From: DASQWC01 sp035640475
Lineage (GTDB): Bacteria > Actinomycetota > JAICYB01
DNA: 31,642 nt
NCBI GenBank assembly: GCA_035640475.1
Contig: DASQWC010000079.1
Coordinates: forward strand, 1 to 31,642
Direction of reading: 5' to 3'
Position numbers and translations under genes: made by a program. Of the stretch, positions 7,085 to 13,652 are shown piece by piece. The notes under the pieces were generated by a model that was given only the letters and a program-made list of their open reading frames with translations, was not told the DNA's origin and did no database searches. Positions within the stretch are counted from its first letter, which is position 1. Each line of letters begins with the position of its first letter.

Positions 7085-7918
7085 ATGTCGATCGTCTGGC
7101 TGAACGGAGAGCTCCTGGCCGAGGAGCGTGCGGTCGTCCCGGCCCTCGACCGCGGCGTGCTGTGGGGCTACGGACTGTTCGAGACGATGCGTGCGTACGA
7201 GGGACGCGTCTGGGCATTCGACGACCACTACGAGCGCATGCGCACGGGAGCCGAGGTCGTCGATATCCAGATCCCGGACGCCGGCCTTGTGTCGGGCGCG
7301 CTCAAGGACGTTCTCGAGGCGAACGAGCTCGCGGACGCCGGCGTTCGCGTGACGATCACGGCCGGAACGGGTCCCGCCGACCCGCAGTCGGAGCCGACCG
7401 GACCCGCGTCGGTGCTCGTCACGGCTTGGCCGCTGCGCGACTACACGGATCTGTATGCGGAGGGCGCCGCGCTGGCAACCGTCCCCGGCGGAGGACGTCC
7501 GCTGGCCGGACTGAAGACGACGTCCTACGTCGTCAGCGTCGCCGGACGGGTCATCGCACACCGCGCCGGCGCCGACGACGCATTGTTCGTCGGTGACGAC
7601 GGACGCGTGCTCGAGGCGACCGGCTCGAATCTGTTCGCGTTCCGCGGCAACGCACTCGTCACACCTCCATTGACACAAGCCGTGCTCCCCGGCGTCACGC
7701 GCCGTCATGTCTTGAGCGTGGCCGATCGGATCGGAATCGAGACGGTCGAGGAGCCTCTCATGCTCGACGACCTCTTCGCTGCCGACGAGGTCGTCCTGAC
7801 TTCGTCGCTGCGCGAGGTATACCCAGCCCGGTCGATCGACGGGCGCGACCTGAAACGGTGTGGCGTCGCCGAGAAGCTGCGCGACGCGTATCACGCCGCG
7901 GTGCTCGAAGCGCTCTAG
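7085..7918 (+). CDS. Class IV PLP aminotransferase (ADC lyase / BCAT / D-amino-acid transaminase fold)
   Basis: A 277-aa fold-type IV PLP enzyme. Characteristic segments are the N-terminal strand and DRGVLWGYGLFETMRAYEGR (about 22-41), the PLP-lysine in LAGLKTTSYV (Lys144), and the phosphate/Glu region LEATGSNLFAF (Glu177). The fold-type includes branched-chain aminotransferase, D-amino-acid transaminase and aminodeoxychorismate lyase. The length and DRG..YGLFET wording resemble aminodeoxychorismate lyase or D-alanine-type members more than ilvE, but sequence alone does not settle it. The ATG has no Shine-Dalgarno; a CACGAT hexamer exactly six bases upstream suggests transcription may start at the A of ATG. 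It is divergent from the PASTA gene, and its stop shares CTAG with the convergent 100-aa gene. Downstream neighbours are an MFS exporter and a PLP decarboxylase. Confidence 0.87.
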   Translation: MSIVWLNGELLAEERAVVPALDRGVLWGYGLFETMRAYEGRVWAFDDHYERMRTGAEVVDIQIPDAGLVSGALKDVLEANELADAGVRVTITAGTGPADPQSEPTGPASVLVTAWPLRDYTDLYAEGAALATVPGGGRPLAGLKTTSYVVSVAGRVIAHRAGADDALFVGDDGRVLEATGSNLFAFRGNALVTPPLTQAVLPGVTRRHVLSVADRIGIETVEEPLMLDDLFAADEVVLTSSLREVYPARSIDGRDLKRCGVAEKLRDAYHAAVLEAL

Positions 7919-8217
7919 GTTTCCTCCGCGTGCTTGGACGGGATGAAGATCCCCTCCTGGCGCGTCACGCGCCCTTCGCCCGGAAGCTCTTCGAGCGAGG
8001 ACGGATGCACGAAGCCGACCGCACGTCGCGCACCGGACAGTGCATTGAGAAGACGCATCAGTTGCATCGTCGTGATGTGACCGTCGACGAGTGCGCGCTC
8101 GATCGATCCATCCTTGAGAAGCGCTTCGCGAATCTGACGCGCGACGACGATGAGGTTGATCTCTTCCAGCTCGGGCTCGTCGGTAAGCGGCTGAGTTTCG
8201 GAATCGCCGTCTGTCAT
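7915..8217 (-). CDS. Conserved-looking small acidic protein of unknown function
   Basis: A 100-aa soluble protein not recognised. The first 20 residues are acidic and disordered-looking. A likely helical domain follows (INLIVVARQIREALL, then IERALVDGHITTMQLMRLLNALSGARRA) and the protein ends in a charged tail. There is no signal peptide or membrane helix. It is supported as a real gene by its fit between neighbours: the stop shares CTAG with the aminotransferase stop, and a TAGACT -10 box on the minus strand (8230-8225) predicts transcription starting one base before the ATG. If the divergent MFS protein began at its first possible ATG (8216), the two start codons would overlap as CATG; the later MFS start avoids this. 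Confidence 0.6.
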   Translation of the reverse strand: MTDGDSETQPLTDEPELEEINLIVVARQIREALLKDGSIERALVDGHITTMQLMRLLNALSGARRAVGFVHPSSLEELPGEGRVTRQEGIFIPSKHAEET

Positions 8218-8224
8218 GCTCGTC

Positions 8225-8230
8225 AGTCTA
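8225..8230 (-). promoter_or_regulatory. Putative -10 box TAGACT, leaderless promoter of the 100-aa gene
   Basis: TAGACT is followed by six bases, then one C, then ATG (8217). The geometry matches leaderless promoters with TAnnnT boxes known in actinobacteria and Deinococcus. No Shine-Dalgarno exists. Confidence 0.5.
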
Positions 8231-8233
8231 CCG

Positions 8234-9682
8234 ATGCAATCTTGGCGGCAACGCGTGCGGACGAGCGATCGCTACAGGTGGTGGGCGCTCGTCGTCCTGC
8301 TGCTTGGATTCTTCTCGACCGGTATCTCGATCACGCTGCTCACCGCCGTCTTGCCGACGATCGCGCGAGAGTTTCACGTCGGCGAATCGACGATCGCATG
8401 GGTCGTGACGGGCCCGATGCTCGTGTACGGCATATTCATGCCGACGTTCGGCAAGGCCGCAGATCTGTACGGCCGCAAGCGCGTGTACTTGTGGGGCTGG
8501 GGGATCTCGATGGCGCTGGCCGGCGTCGCCGCCCTGTCGTGGAGCGCGGGCTCGCTCATCGCGTTTAGATTCCTCGGTGCGATCGCCGGCGCCGCCACCG
8601 GTCCGACGACGATGGCCATCATCCTGTCGGCGTTTCCCCCATCCGAACGGGTGAAGGCGATGGGGTGGTGGTCGTTCGCCGGCGCCGGCGCCCCGGTCAT
8701 CGGCCTCGTCGTCGGCGGTCCGCTGGTCGATTTGGTCGGCTGGCGCTGGCTGTTCGGCGTTCAGCCGCCGCTCGCAGTGCCGGGTCTCGTGCTCGCCGTT
8801 CTCGTGCTTCGACCCGACGAGCCCGTCGAGCGCCCGCGGTTCGACATCGCAGGTTCCGTGCTGCTCGGTCTCGCCATGGGTTCGCTGCTGTTTGCGCTCA
8901 ACCGTTGGGGCGCGGAAGTCGGTTGGGCCCGGACGGATGTGCTCGTTCCGCTCGCGTTGGCGCCGCTTTTCGCAGGGATGTTCGTGCTCGTCGAGCGACG
9001 CGCCGCTGAGCCGCTCCTCCGCCTCGACTATTTCGGACGGCGCAACGTCGCCGTCCCGATTCTCATCCAGGGAATCGCCGTCATTCCGTACATGGGGACG
9101 TTCTTCCTCACGCCGTTTCTGCTCCAGGACGTCCTGGGATACGACAACACCCGTACCGCGCTTGCCCTGCTGCCGCGCCCGCTCTCGAACTCGATCATGT
9201 CGGCGCTCGCCGGCTACATCACCGTCCGCATCGGTGAGCGCGTGTCGGCCGTCGGCGGCACGGCCGTCATGGCTGCGGGGCTCGTCGTTCTTGCCGGTGT
9301 CGGGCAGCACTCGTCGTTCGGGCACGTCGTGCTCGCACTCGTTCTGACCGGAATGGGGCTCGGCGTCTCGATGCCGGGTCTTGCGTCGAGCGTGGCGAAC
9401 TCGGTCGAGGAACGCGATTTCGGTTCCATCTCAGCCGCGCAAGAGATGGTCTTCATGGTTGGGAACGTCCTTGGTATGCAAGGCCTGCAGACGATTTGGG
9501 CGACACGCGCGCGCGTGGTCGGGGAGGTCGCCGCGTACAACGACACGTTCATCATCGGCGCCGTGATCGCGATCGCCGCGACCGTGCTGGCATTGTTCGT
9601 CCGCTCGATGCACAGATCGCAGCCGTTCCCGCCGATCGAGTCGCCCGAGGCACCGCTCGTTCCCGAACCGGTCGGGGATTGA
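8234..9682 (+). CDS. MFS transporter, DHA2 (drug:H+ antiporter) family
   Basis: A 482-aa polytopic membrane protein of the major facilitator superfamily. It opens with a basic stretch and a first helix (WWALVVLLLGFFSTGI), then LPTIAREFHVGESTIAWVVT, the typical DHA2 substrate-path sequence. The MFS signature loop GKAADLYGRKRVY lies between helices 2 and 3, followed by the antiporter-type motif C region around GAGAPVIGLVVGGPLVD. The overall hydrophobic pattern is compatible with 14 helices. Such proteins export drugs, amines, amino acids or siderophores using the proton gradient. ATG 8234 is preferred over ATG 8216 because the latter lies in the divergent gene's start. It ends 26 bases before the PLP decarboxylase gene, so export of the decarboxylation product is a plausible but unproven role. 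Confidence 0.88.
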   Translation: MQSWRQRVRTSDRYRWWALVVLLLGFFSTGISITLLTAVLPTIAREFHVGESTIAWVVTGPMLVYGIFMPTFGKAADLYGRKRVYLWGWGISMALAGVAALSWSAGSLIAFRFLGAIAGAATGPTTMAIILSAFPPSERVKAMGWWSFAGAGAPVIGLVVGGPLVDLVGWRWLFGVQPPLAVPGLVLAVLVLRPDEPVERPRFDIAGSVLLGLAMGSLLFALNRWGAEVGWARTDVLVPLALAPLFAGMFVLVERRAAEPLLRLDYFGRRNVAVPILIQGIAVIPYMGTFFLTPFLLQDVLGYDNTRTALALLPRPLSNSIMSALAGYITVRIGERVSAVGGTAVMAAGLVVLAGVGQHSSFGHVVLALVLTGMGLGVSMPGLASSVANSVEERDFGSISAAQEMVFMVGNVLGMQGLQTIWATRARVVGEVAAYNDTFIIGAVIAIAATVLALFVRSMHRSQPFPPIESPEAPLVPEPVGD

Positions 9683-9696
9683 CCGGCAGCCGGGCG

Positions 9697-9702
9697 TAGG
9701 CT
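9697..9702 (+). promoter_or_regulatory. Putative -10 box TAGGCT, leaderless promoter of the decarboxylase
   Basis: TAGGCT, then exactly six bases, then GTG 9709. Transcription would start on the G of the start codon. There is no Shine-Dalgarno in the 26-base gap after the MFS gene, so a leaderless start fits better than read-through translation. Confidence 0.5.
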
Positions 9703-9708
9703 GACGGC

Positions 9709-11118
9709 GTGCCTCGCAGCTATCCGCTCGAGCCCGGCCCGGACGAGATGCGGTCGATGGGCGAGGCCGCGCTGGACGCGCTCGTCGGGTTCGTCGAGGG
9801 TCTCGACGGCGCGCCGGCCCTCGATCGAGTTGGAGCCGAGGAGCTCGCTGCACGCCTTCGCGAGGAGGCGCCGGAGTTCGGCGAATCGTTCGAGAAAGTC
9901 CTCGGGCAGATCGTCGAAGCGTCGTCGAAAGGCATCGAGACCGCCGGGCCGGGGTTCTTCGGCTACATCCCCGGCGGAGGCCTCGTCGCTTCTGCTCTGG
10001 CCGCGTTCATCGGCTTCGGTATGAACCGGTTCGTCAACTTCTGGGAAGCGGCGCCGGTACTTGCGCAAATCGAGGCGTCGGTGATTCGGTGGATGGGAGA
10101 GCTTTTCGACTATCCGCCCGAGGCGCGCGGCATTCTGACGTCCGGCGGGTCGCTCGCAAACTTCTCGGCCATCGTGACGGCGCGGCACGCGCTGCTCGGT
10201 GAGCAGTTCCTCGACGGCGTCCTCTACACGTCGAGCCAAGCGCATCACTCCGTCGCAAAAGCGGCAATGCTCGCCGGGTTTCCGCACGGCAACGTGCGGC
10301 TCGTCCCCTGCACACCCGACCTGCGCATGGACGTCGATGCGTTACACGACATGGTCGACCGCGACCGCCGCGAGGGGTTTCGCCCGTTCTGTGTCGTCGC
10401 CAACGGCGGGACGACGAACACCGGCACCGTCGATCCGCTCGTCGATCTCGTCGGCGTCGCTCACGAACGTCGGATCTGGGTCCACGTGGACGCGGCGTAC
10501 GGCGGGTTCTTTCAGCTGACCGATCGCGGCCGGCGTGTGTTGCGGGGGATCACCGGAGCCGACTCGATCACGCTCGATCCGCACAAAGGCCTCTTCCTGC
10601 CGTACGGAACGGGTGCGTTGATCGTGCGCGACGGCGCTCGGTTGCGCGAAGCGCATCGTGTGCGCGGCGAGTACATGCAGGACGTCGCGGAAGAGACGGA
10701 GATCCCCTCCTTCGGCGACTACTCGACGGAGCTGTCGCGGGACTTCCGCGGGCTGCGCGTTTGGCTGCCCCTGAAGCTGCACGGGCTGCAGGCGTTCCGC
10801 GACGCGCTGGACGAGAAGCTCGATCTCACCCGCTTCGCGCACGACCGGCTTCGTACGACGAAGGGCTTCGAAGTCCCCTGGGAGCCGGACCTCACGGTGA
10901 TCCCGTTTCGCTACGGGTTCCGGTCTCGCGATGCCGAGGAAGGGAATCGAGCGCTGCTCGAGCGCATCAACGCGAGCGGCCGCGTGTTCCTGTCGAGCAC
11001 GATGCTCGACGGGCGGTTCACGCTGCGGATGTGCATCCTCAGCCACCGGTCGCACGCAGACCGCGTCGAGGAGTGCGTCGAGATCATTCGTCGCTCGGCG
11101 GCCGAGCTCGACCGGTAG
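9709..11118 (+). CDS. PLP-dependent group II amino-acid decarboxylase
   Basis: A 469-aa enzyme of the aromatic-L-amino-acid / glutamate decarboxylase family (PLP fold type I, group II). Visible landmarks are LTSGGSLANFSAIVTARH (about 143-160), SSQAHHSVAKAA with the PLP-stacking histidine (His179/180), VHVDAAYGG with Asp261 contacting the pyridine nitrogen, and DPHKGLFLPYGTGAL with Lys293 as the Schiff-base lysine. Length and motifs match the aromatic amino-acid decarboxylase branch, which removes the carboxyl group from Tyr, Phe, Trp or DOPA, but substrate specificity cannot be read reliably. The GTG start sits exactly six bases after TAGGCT, so leaderless translation is predicted. The MFS exporter just upstream may export the product. 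The gene ends 15 bases before the convergent tRNA-Lys. Confidence 0.9.
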   Translation: MPRSYPLEPGPDEMRSMGEAALDALVGFVEGLDGAPALDRVGAEELAARLREEAPEFGESFEKVLGQIVEASSKGIETAGPGFFGYIPGGGLVASALAAFIGFGMNRFVNFWEAAPVLAQIEASVIRWMGELFDYPPEARGILTSGGSLANFSAIVTARHALLGEQFLDGVLYTSSQAHHSVAKAAMLAGFPHGNVRLVPCTPDLRMDVDALHDMVDRDRREGFRPFCVVANGGTTNTGTVDPLVDLVGVAHERRIWVHVDAAYGGFFQLTDRGRRVLRGITGADSITLDPHKGLFLPYGTGALIVRDGARLREAHRVRGEYMQDVAEETEIPSFGDYSTELSRDFRGLRVWLPLKLHGLQAFRDALDEKLDLTRFAHDRLRTTKGFEVPWEPDLTVIPFRYGFRSRDAEEGNRALLERINASGRVFLSSTMLDGRFTLRMCILSHRSHADRVEECVEIIRRSAAELDR

Positions 11119-11133
11119 AGCGACTGGGAGAAG

Positions 11134-11207
11134 TGGGGCGCCCGGGGATCGAACCCGGAAACCTTCGGATTAAGAGTCCGCTGCTCTCCCAATTGAGCTA
11201 GCGCCCC
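11134..11207 (-). tRNA. tRNA-Lys (anticodon CTT)
   Basis: A 74-base cloverleaf on the minus strand. The acceptor GGGGCGC pairs with GCGCCCC, the D-arm is AGCTCAATTGGGAGAGC, the anticodon loop is CTCTTAA, and the T-arm CCGGGTTCGATCCCCGG carries the standard TTCGA. The discriminator is A with no encoded CCA. The outermost anticodon-stem pair is a G-A mismatch. It reads AAG. Confidence 0.95.
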
Positions 11208-11212
11208 GTGGA

Positions 11213-11218
11213 AGTTTA
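11213..11218 (-). promoter_or_regulatory. Putative -10 box TAAACT of tRNA-Lys
   Basis: TAAACT on the minus strand ends five bases before the first tRNA nucleotide (11207), so the primary transcript could begin at or next to the mature 5' end. Spacing is slightly short; no clear -35. Confidence 0.35.
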
Positions 11219-11260
11219 TCGCCAGTCCAAAGCGGCGGTTGTGCCACAATCACTCACGCG

Positions 11261-11716
11261 ATGGCCCGGCTCCCGAGAAACCCATCAGAAGCGGTCGACG
11301 CGCTCGGTATCCGCAGCGGATCGACCGTTCTCGTCGTCGGACCCGACCATGGGTACGTCGAGGCGGTCGCGGAAGCCGTCGGCGACGACGGAAAGACGAT
11401 GGTCCAAGCACCTCCACCCGATCTCGAGCTGCCGACGGGTGTCGAAGTGATCGAGACGCTGCCCGAGGAGACGAAGGTCGACACGCTCATCGGCTGGGTT
11501 GGAGTCGTCCCGGCGCACGGTGTTCGCGACCTCGGCGTCCACGTCGCCGACAGCGGGGTTCTCTGGCTGGTCCTGCCGAAAGCCGATCGTGACGAGCGGG
11601 CCTCGGTCACCGAGGGCGACGTCAAGCGCGCCATGCTCTCTGCCGGCTGGAAGGAAGAGCGCGTGGTCCCACTCGCGACAGACGCATTCGCGGCGCGCTT
11701 CCGCCGCCGTCGCTGA
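11261..11716 (+). CDS. DUF3052-like small protein
   Basis: A 151-aa soluble alpha/beta protein. The first half contains a Rossmann-like strand and glycine turn (GSTVLVVGPDHGYVEAVAEAV). The second half contains the segment VLWLVLPKADRDERASVTEG with a following helix (VKRAMLSAGW), which resembles DUF3052 proteins of actinobacteria (their pattern is xIWLLTPKxGRxGxVxPSDIxEAAxTAGL). DUF3052 has no established enzymatic role that I can cite. The very C-terminus is basic (FRRRR). There is no Shine-Dalgarno; a CACAAT hexamer at 11245-11250 would place the transcript start four bases before the ATG. Its TGA stop abuts, with no gap, the stop of the convergent DUF916-like gene. Confidence 0.6.
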   Translation: MARLPRNPSEAVDALGIRSGSTVLVVGPDHGYVEAVAEAVGDDGKTMVQAPPPDLELPTGVEVIETLPEETKVDTLIGWVGVVPAHGVRDLGVHVADSGVLWLVLPKADRDERASVTEGDVKRAMLSAGWKEERVVPLATDAFAARFRRRR

Positions 11717-12718
11717 CTACAACTCGTCGAGCGGGATGAACTCGCCTGTTTGCTCGCGCGGCTTCGCTTTGCGTTGTGTGCGCGGCTTCTGCGAGCGGTT
11801 TGGCTGACGCTTCGCGGGTTTCCGCCGCGGAGACCGTGGTGCTTCGTCTTCGGGCTCTTCGATTTCCGCAAGAAGCTCGTCGAGCATCGGACGTGAGTCG
11901 GCATTCTCGCCGGTTCGCGACGAGGACGACCGAGCCGGACGGTTCGCGCGCGCGCCGCCTTGCCGGCGGCGGGCCGCCGGGGAGGCTTTCTCGCTCTCGC
12001 CGAGTCGCCGCAGGACCGGTCGCGATGCCGCGGTCGCTTCGTCCTCCTCGACCTGCACGAGATCACCCGACGGAACAACAGCGTCTTTCGGCCGGCGAGC
12101 GCGCCGTGCGCCGAGCCAGATGATCACGAGGGCGACGACCAGACCGATCGTCGCGATGATGATCCACGGCGAGCGAAGAAGCAGCGGCCGTACCCGTACC
12201 GATGTTGTCGGACTATTCGGCGGCGACGTTCGAATGACGAGGTGCAGACGTTGCGCAAGATCGGTGGCAATGCCTCGCTCGGCGTTCTCGACGACGATCG
12301 CACCGAGGTCCGGCTGCGGGTCCGACGACCGGACCTCGATCCGGAACCGGACCAGGGTGTCGCCGGCGGGCGGAAGCGTCATCGAGTCCTTCGACAGATC
12401 AACCCAGGCTCCGATGCCCTTCGGCTGCGAACCTCTGAACCCGACCGATACCGTTCCGTCGACACCGGTCTCGGCGTCCGCCGCGTAGACGATCAGGCTC
12501 AGCGGCTGATCGGTTCGGTTGTACACACGGATCGAGTCCTCGAAGAGGGCACCGCGCTCCAGCGGGATGACAAACGTGCGCCGCTCCTGGTTCTCGACGT
12601 TGTGGGGATGGGGGAGCAGTCCGAAGGTTTCGTTCTCGATAGCGCCGGCGCGTCCGGGCACGGCGAAGGCGGCAAGCAAGAGTCCGAGGACGGCAAGAAA
12701 GTTACGAATGCGCATCAT
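11717..12718 (-). CDS. DUF916/WxL-peptidoglycan-domain-like membrane protein
   Basis: About 333 aa. A signal peptide (FLAVLGLLLAAFAVPGRAGA) is followed by an extracytoplasmic immunoglobulin-like domain (about 35-190) with RRTFVIPLERGALFEDSIRV and NRTDQPLSLIVYAADAE, reminiscent of the DUF916 domain of WxL-system proteins. A single membrane helix follows (IIIATIGLVVALVIIWLG, about 206-224), then a long charged cytoplasmic tail (about 110 residues) rich in Arg, Lys, Glu and Pro, ending in GEFIPLDEL. The family's Gram-positive members bind peptidoglycan-associated partners; here no WxL protein lies nearby, so the assignment is structural only. Start ATG 12718 (or the adjacent ATG 12715) lies inside the 3' end of the SRPBCC gene, with a TACCCT -10 box seven bases upstream, so it can be transcribed separately as a nearly leaderless mRNA. 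Confidence 0.6.
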   Translation of the reverse strand: MMRIRNFLAVLGLLLAAFAVPGRAGAIENETFGLLPHPHNVENQERRTFVIPLERGALFEDSIRVYNRTDQPLSLIVYAADAETGVDGTVSVGFRGSQPKGIGAWVDLSKDSMTLPPAGDTLVRFRIEVRSSDPQPDLGAIVVENAERGIATDLAQRLHLVIRTSPPNSPTTSVRVRPLLLRSPWIIIATIGLVVALVIIWLGARRARRPKDAVVPSGDLVQVEEDEATAASRPVLRRLGESEKASPAARRRQGGARANRPARSSSSRTGENADSRPMLDELLAEIEEPEDEAPRSPRRKPAKRQPNRSQKPRTQRKAKPREQTGEFIPLDEL

Positions 12719-13187
12719 TGTTACCAGGGTAACGACGTGAGGCCTCAAAGCGAACGATGTTCTGCAGGATCGCGATGTCACGGAGGAATGTCCGGCGGAT
12801 GAGCGGACGGAACGCGCGAAGCCCGACGGCGCCGAGGATCCCCCAGGGAGGATGTAGCTCTTCGCGCCAATCCAACTTGGTCCGGTCGTCGCCGATCGAT
12901 GAGAGCCACATGTCGCCGCGTCCTTTGACCCAGCCTTCGTGCGCCATGCCGAGCTGCTCGGCGGGCTTCCACACGTCCACGCGGACCAGATCGGTGGTCC
13001 GGATTCCGCCGATCCGGATCGTCGCGCGAGCCCTCACGCCGACGCCTTCGCGCGTCTCGGACGTCACCACGATGTCGGACATCTCGAGCATCCAATCGCA
13101 CTGACGTTCCCAGTTGGTCAAGACGTCCCAAACAAGCTTGGGCGGCGCGTCGAGCTCGGCGGCCGAAGTCAGGACGATCGGCTTCAT
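12702..13187 (-). CDS. SRPBCC (START/Bet v1-like) family protein
   Basis: A 161-aa soluble protein with the helix-grip fold signature of the polyketide cyclase / SRPBCC superfamily: an N-terminal strand (IVLTSAAELDAPPKLVWDVLTNWERQ), then alternating strands (RARATIRIGGI, DLVRVDVWKPAEQLGM, GDMWLSSI, KLDWREEL), and a long C-terminal helix (FLRDIAILQNIVRFEA). These proteins bind hydrophobic ligands in a cavity, and many have unknown ligands. The ATG overlaps the stop of yjbQ-like in ATGA, indicating translational coupling. The 3' end contains the promoter and start of the DUF916-like gene. Confidence 0.8.
   Translation of the reverse strand: MKPIVLTSAAELDAPPKLVWDVLTNWERQCDWMLEMSDIVVTSETREGVGVRARATIRIGGIRTTDLVRVDVWKPAEQLGMAHEGWVKGRGDMWLSSIGDDRTKLDWREELHPPWGILGAVGLRAFRPLIRRTFLRDIAILQNIVRFEASRRYPGNNDAHS
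12720..12733. promoter_or_regulatory. Palindrome overlapping a -10 box (possible operator)
   Basis: GTTACC-AG-GGTAAC is a perfect 6+2+6 inverted repeat. On the minus strand it contains TACCCT (12731-12726), whose predicted start at 12719 lies one base before ATG 12718 of the DUF916-like gene. A dimeric repressor bound here would block that promoter. It also codes for the SRPBCC C-terminus, so chance is possible. Confidence 0.35.
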
Positions 13188-13585
13188 GGCTCGAGCAGGC
13201 TGAGCCGCACGCGCCGGATCGGGTTGTCGGCATTGCGATCGACCAGGACGACGTACTGCCAGGTGCCGAGCTGCGGCACGCCGGCAACAACGGGAAGAAC
13301 CAGCGACGGCGCGAGGAGCACCGGGAGCAGATGGTCGGCGCCGTGCCCGGTCGAGCCGTGGTGATGGTGGTAGCGGGCGTCCTTGGGCAAGAGGCGCTCG
13401 AGGAGCGCTTCGAGATCCGGCTCCGAGCCGTCCCCGAGCTCCAAGATCGCGAGTCCGGCCGTCGCGTGGGGGACGAAGATGCTGAGCAGGCCGTCGCCGG
13501 CGCCGGCACAAAAGTTGCGCACGTGGTCGGTGAGGTCGGTCAGCTCACGGCCGGAGGTATCGAGCTCGAGCTCCGTCGTCTGCAC
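13184..13585 (-). CDS. yjbQ: YjbQ family protein (UPF0047)
   Basis: A 133-aa single-domain protein of the YjbQ/UPF0047 family, whose E. coli member shows weak thiamine-phosphate synthase activity. Family landmarks are the early helix (LTDLTDHVRNFC), FVPHATAGLAILE (the conserved HTTAG-type motif), the histidine-rich segment ARYHHHHGSTGHGADHLLPVLL, and GTWQYVVLVDRN. The histidines and acidic residues form the proposed active site. The start is GTG with no Shine-Dalgarno; a GAACAT hexamer lies exactly six bases upstream, suggesting a leaderless transcript. The stop overlaps the SRPBCC start (ATGA). It is divergent from the FAD/Rieske gene 67 bases away. The biological role in this group is unknown. 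Confidence 0.85.
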   Translation of the reverse strand: MQTTELELDTSGRELTDLTDHVRNFCAGAGDGLLSIFVPHATAGLAILELGDGSEPDLEALLERLLPKDARYHHHHGSTGHGADHLLPVLLAPSLVLPVVAGVPQLGTWQYVVLVDRNADNPIRRVRLSLLEP

Positions 13586-13652
13586 GCGTCCATGTTCGCG
13601 CTTGCCGCAAACGCGGCGTTACAGCGGACCGGACCCAGGGCATGGGAATGCC

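Noticed and set aside
8228..9325. 365-codon frame antisense to the MFS transporter
   Set aside because: Highly charged, motif-free reverse image of a hydrophobic coding sequence.
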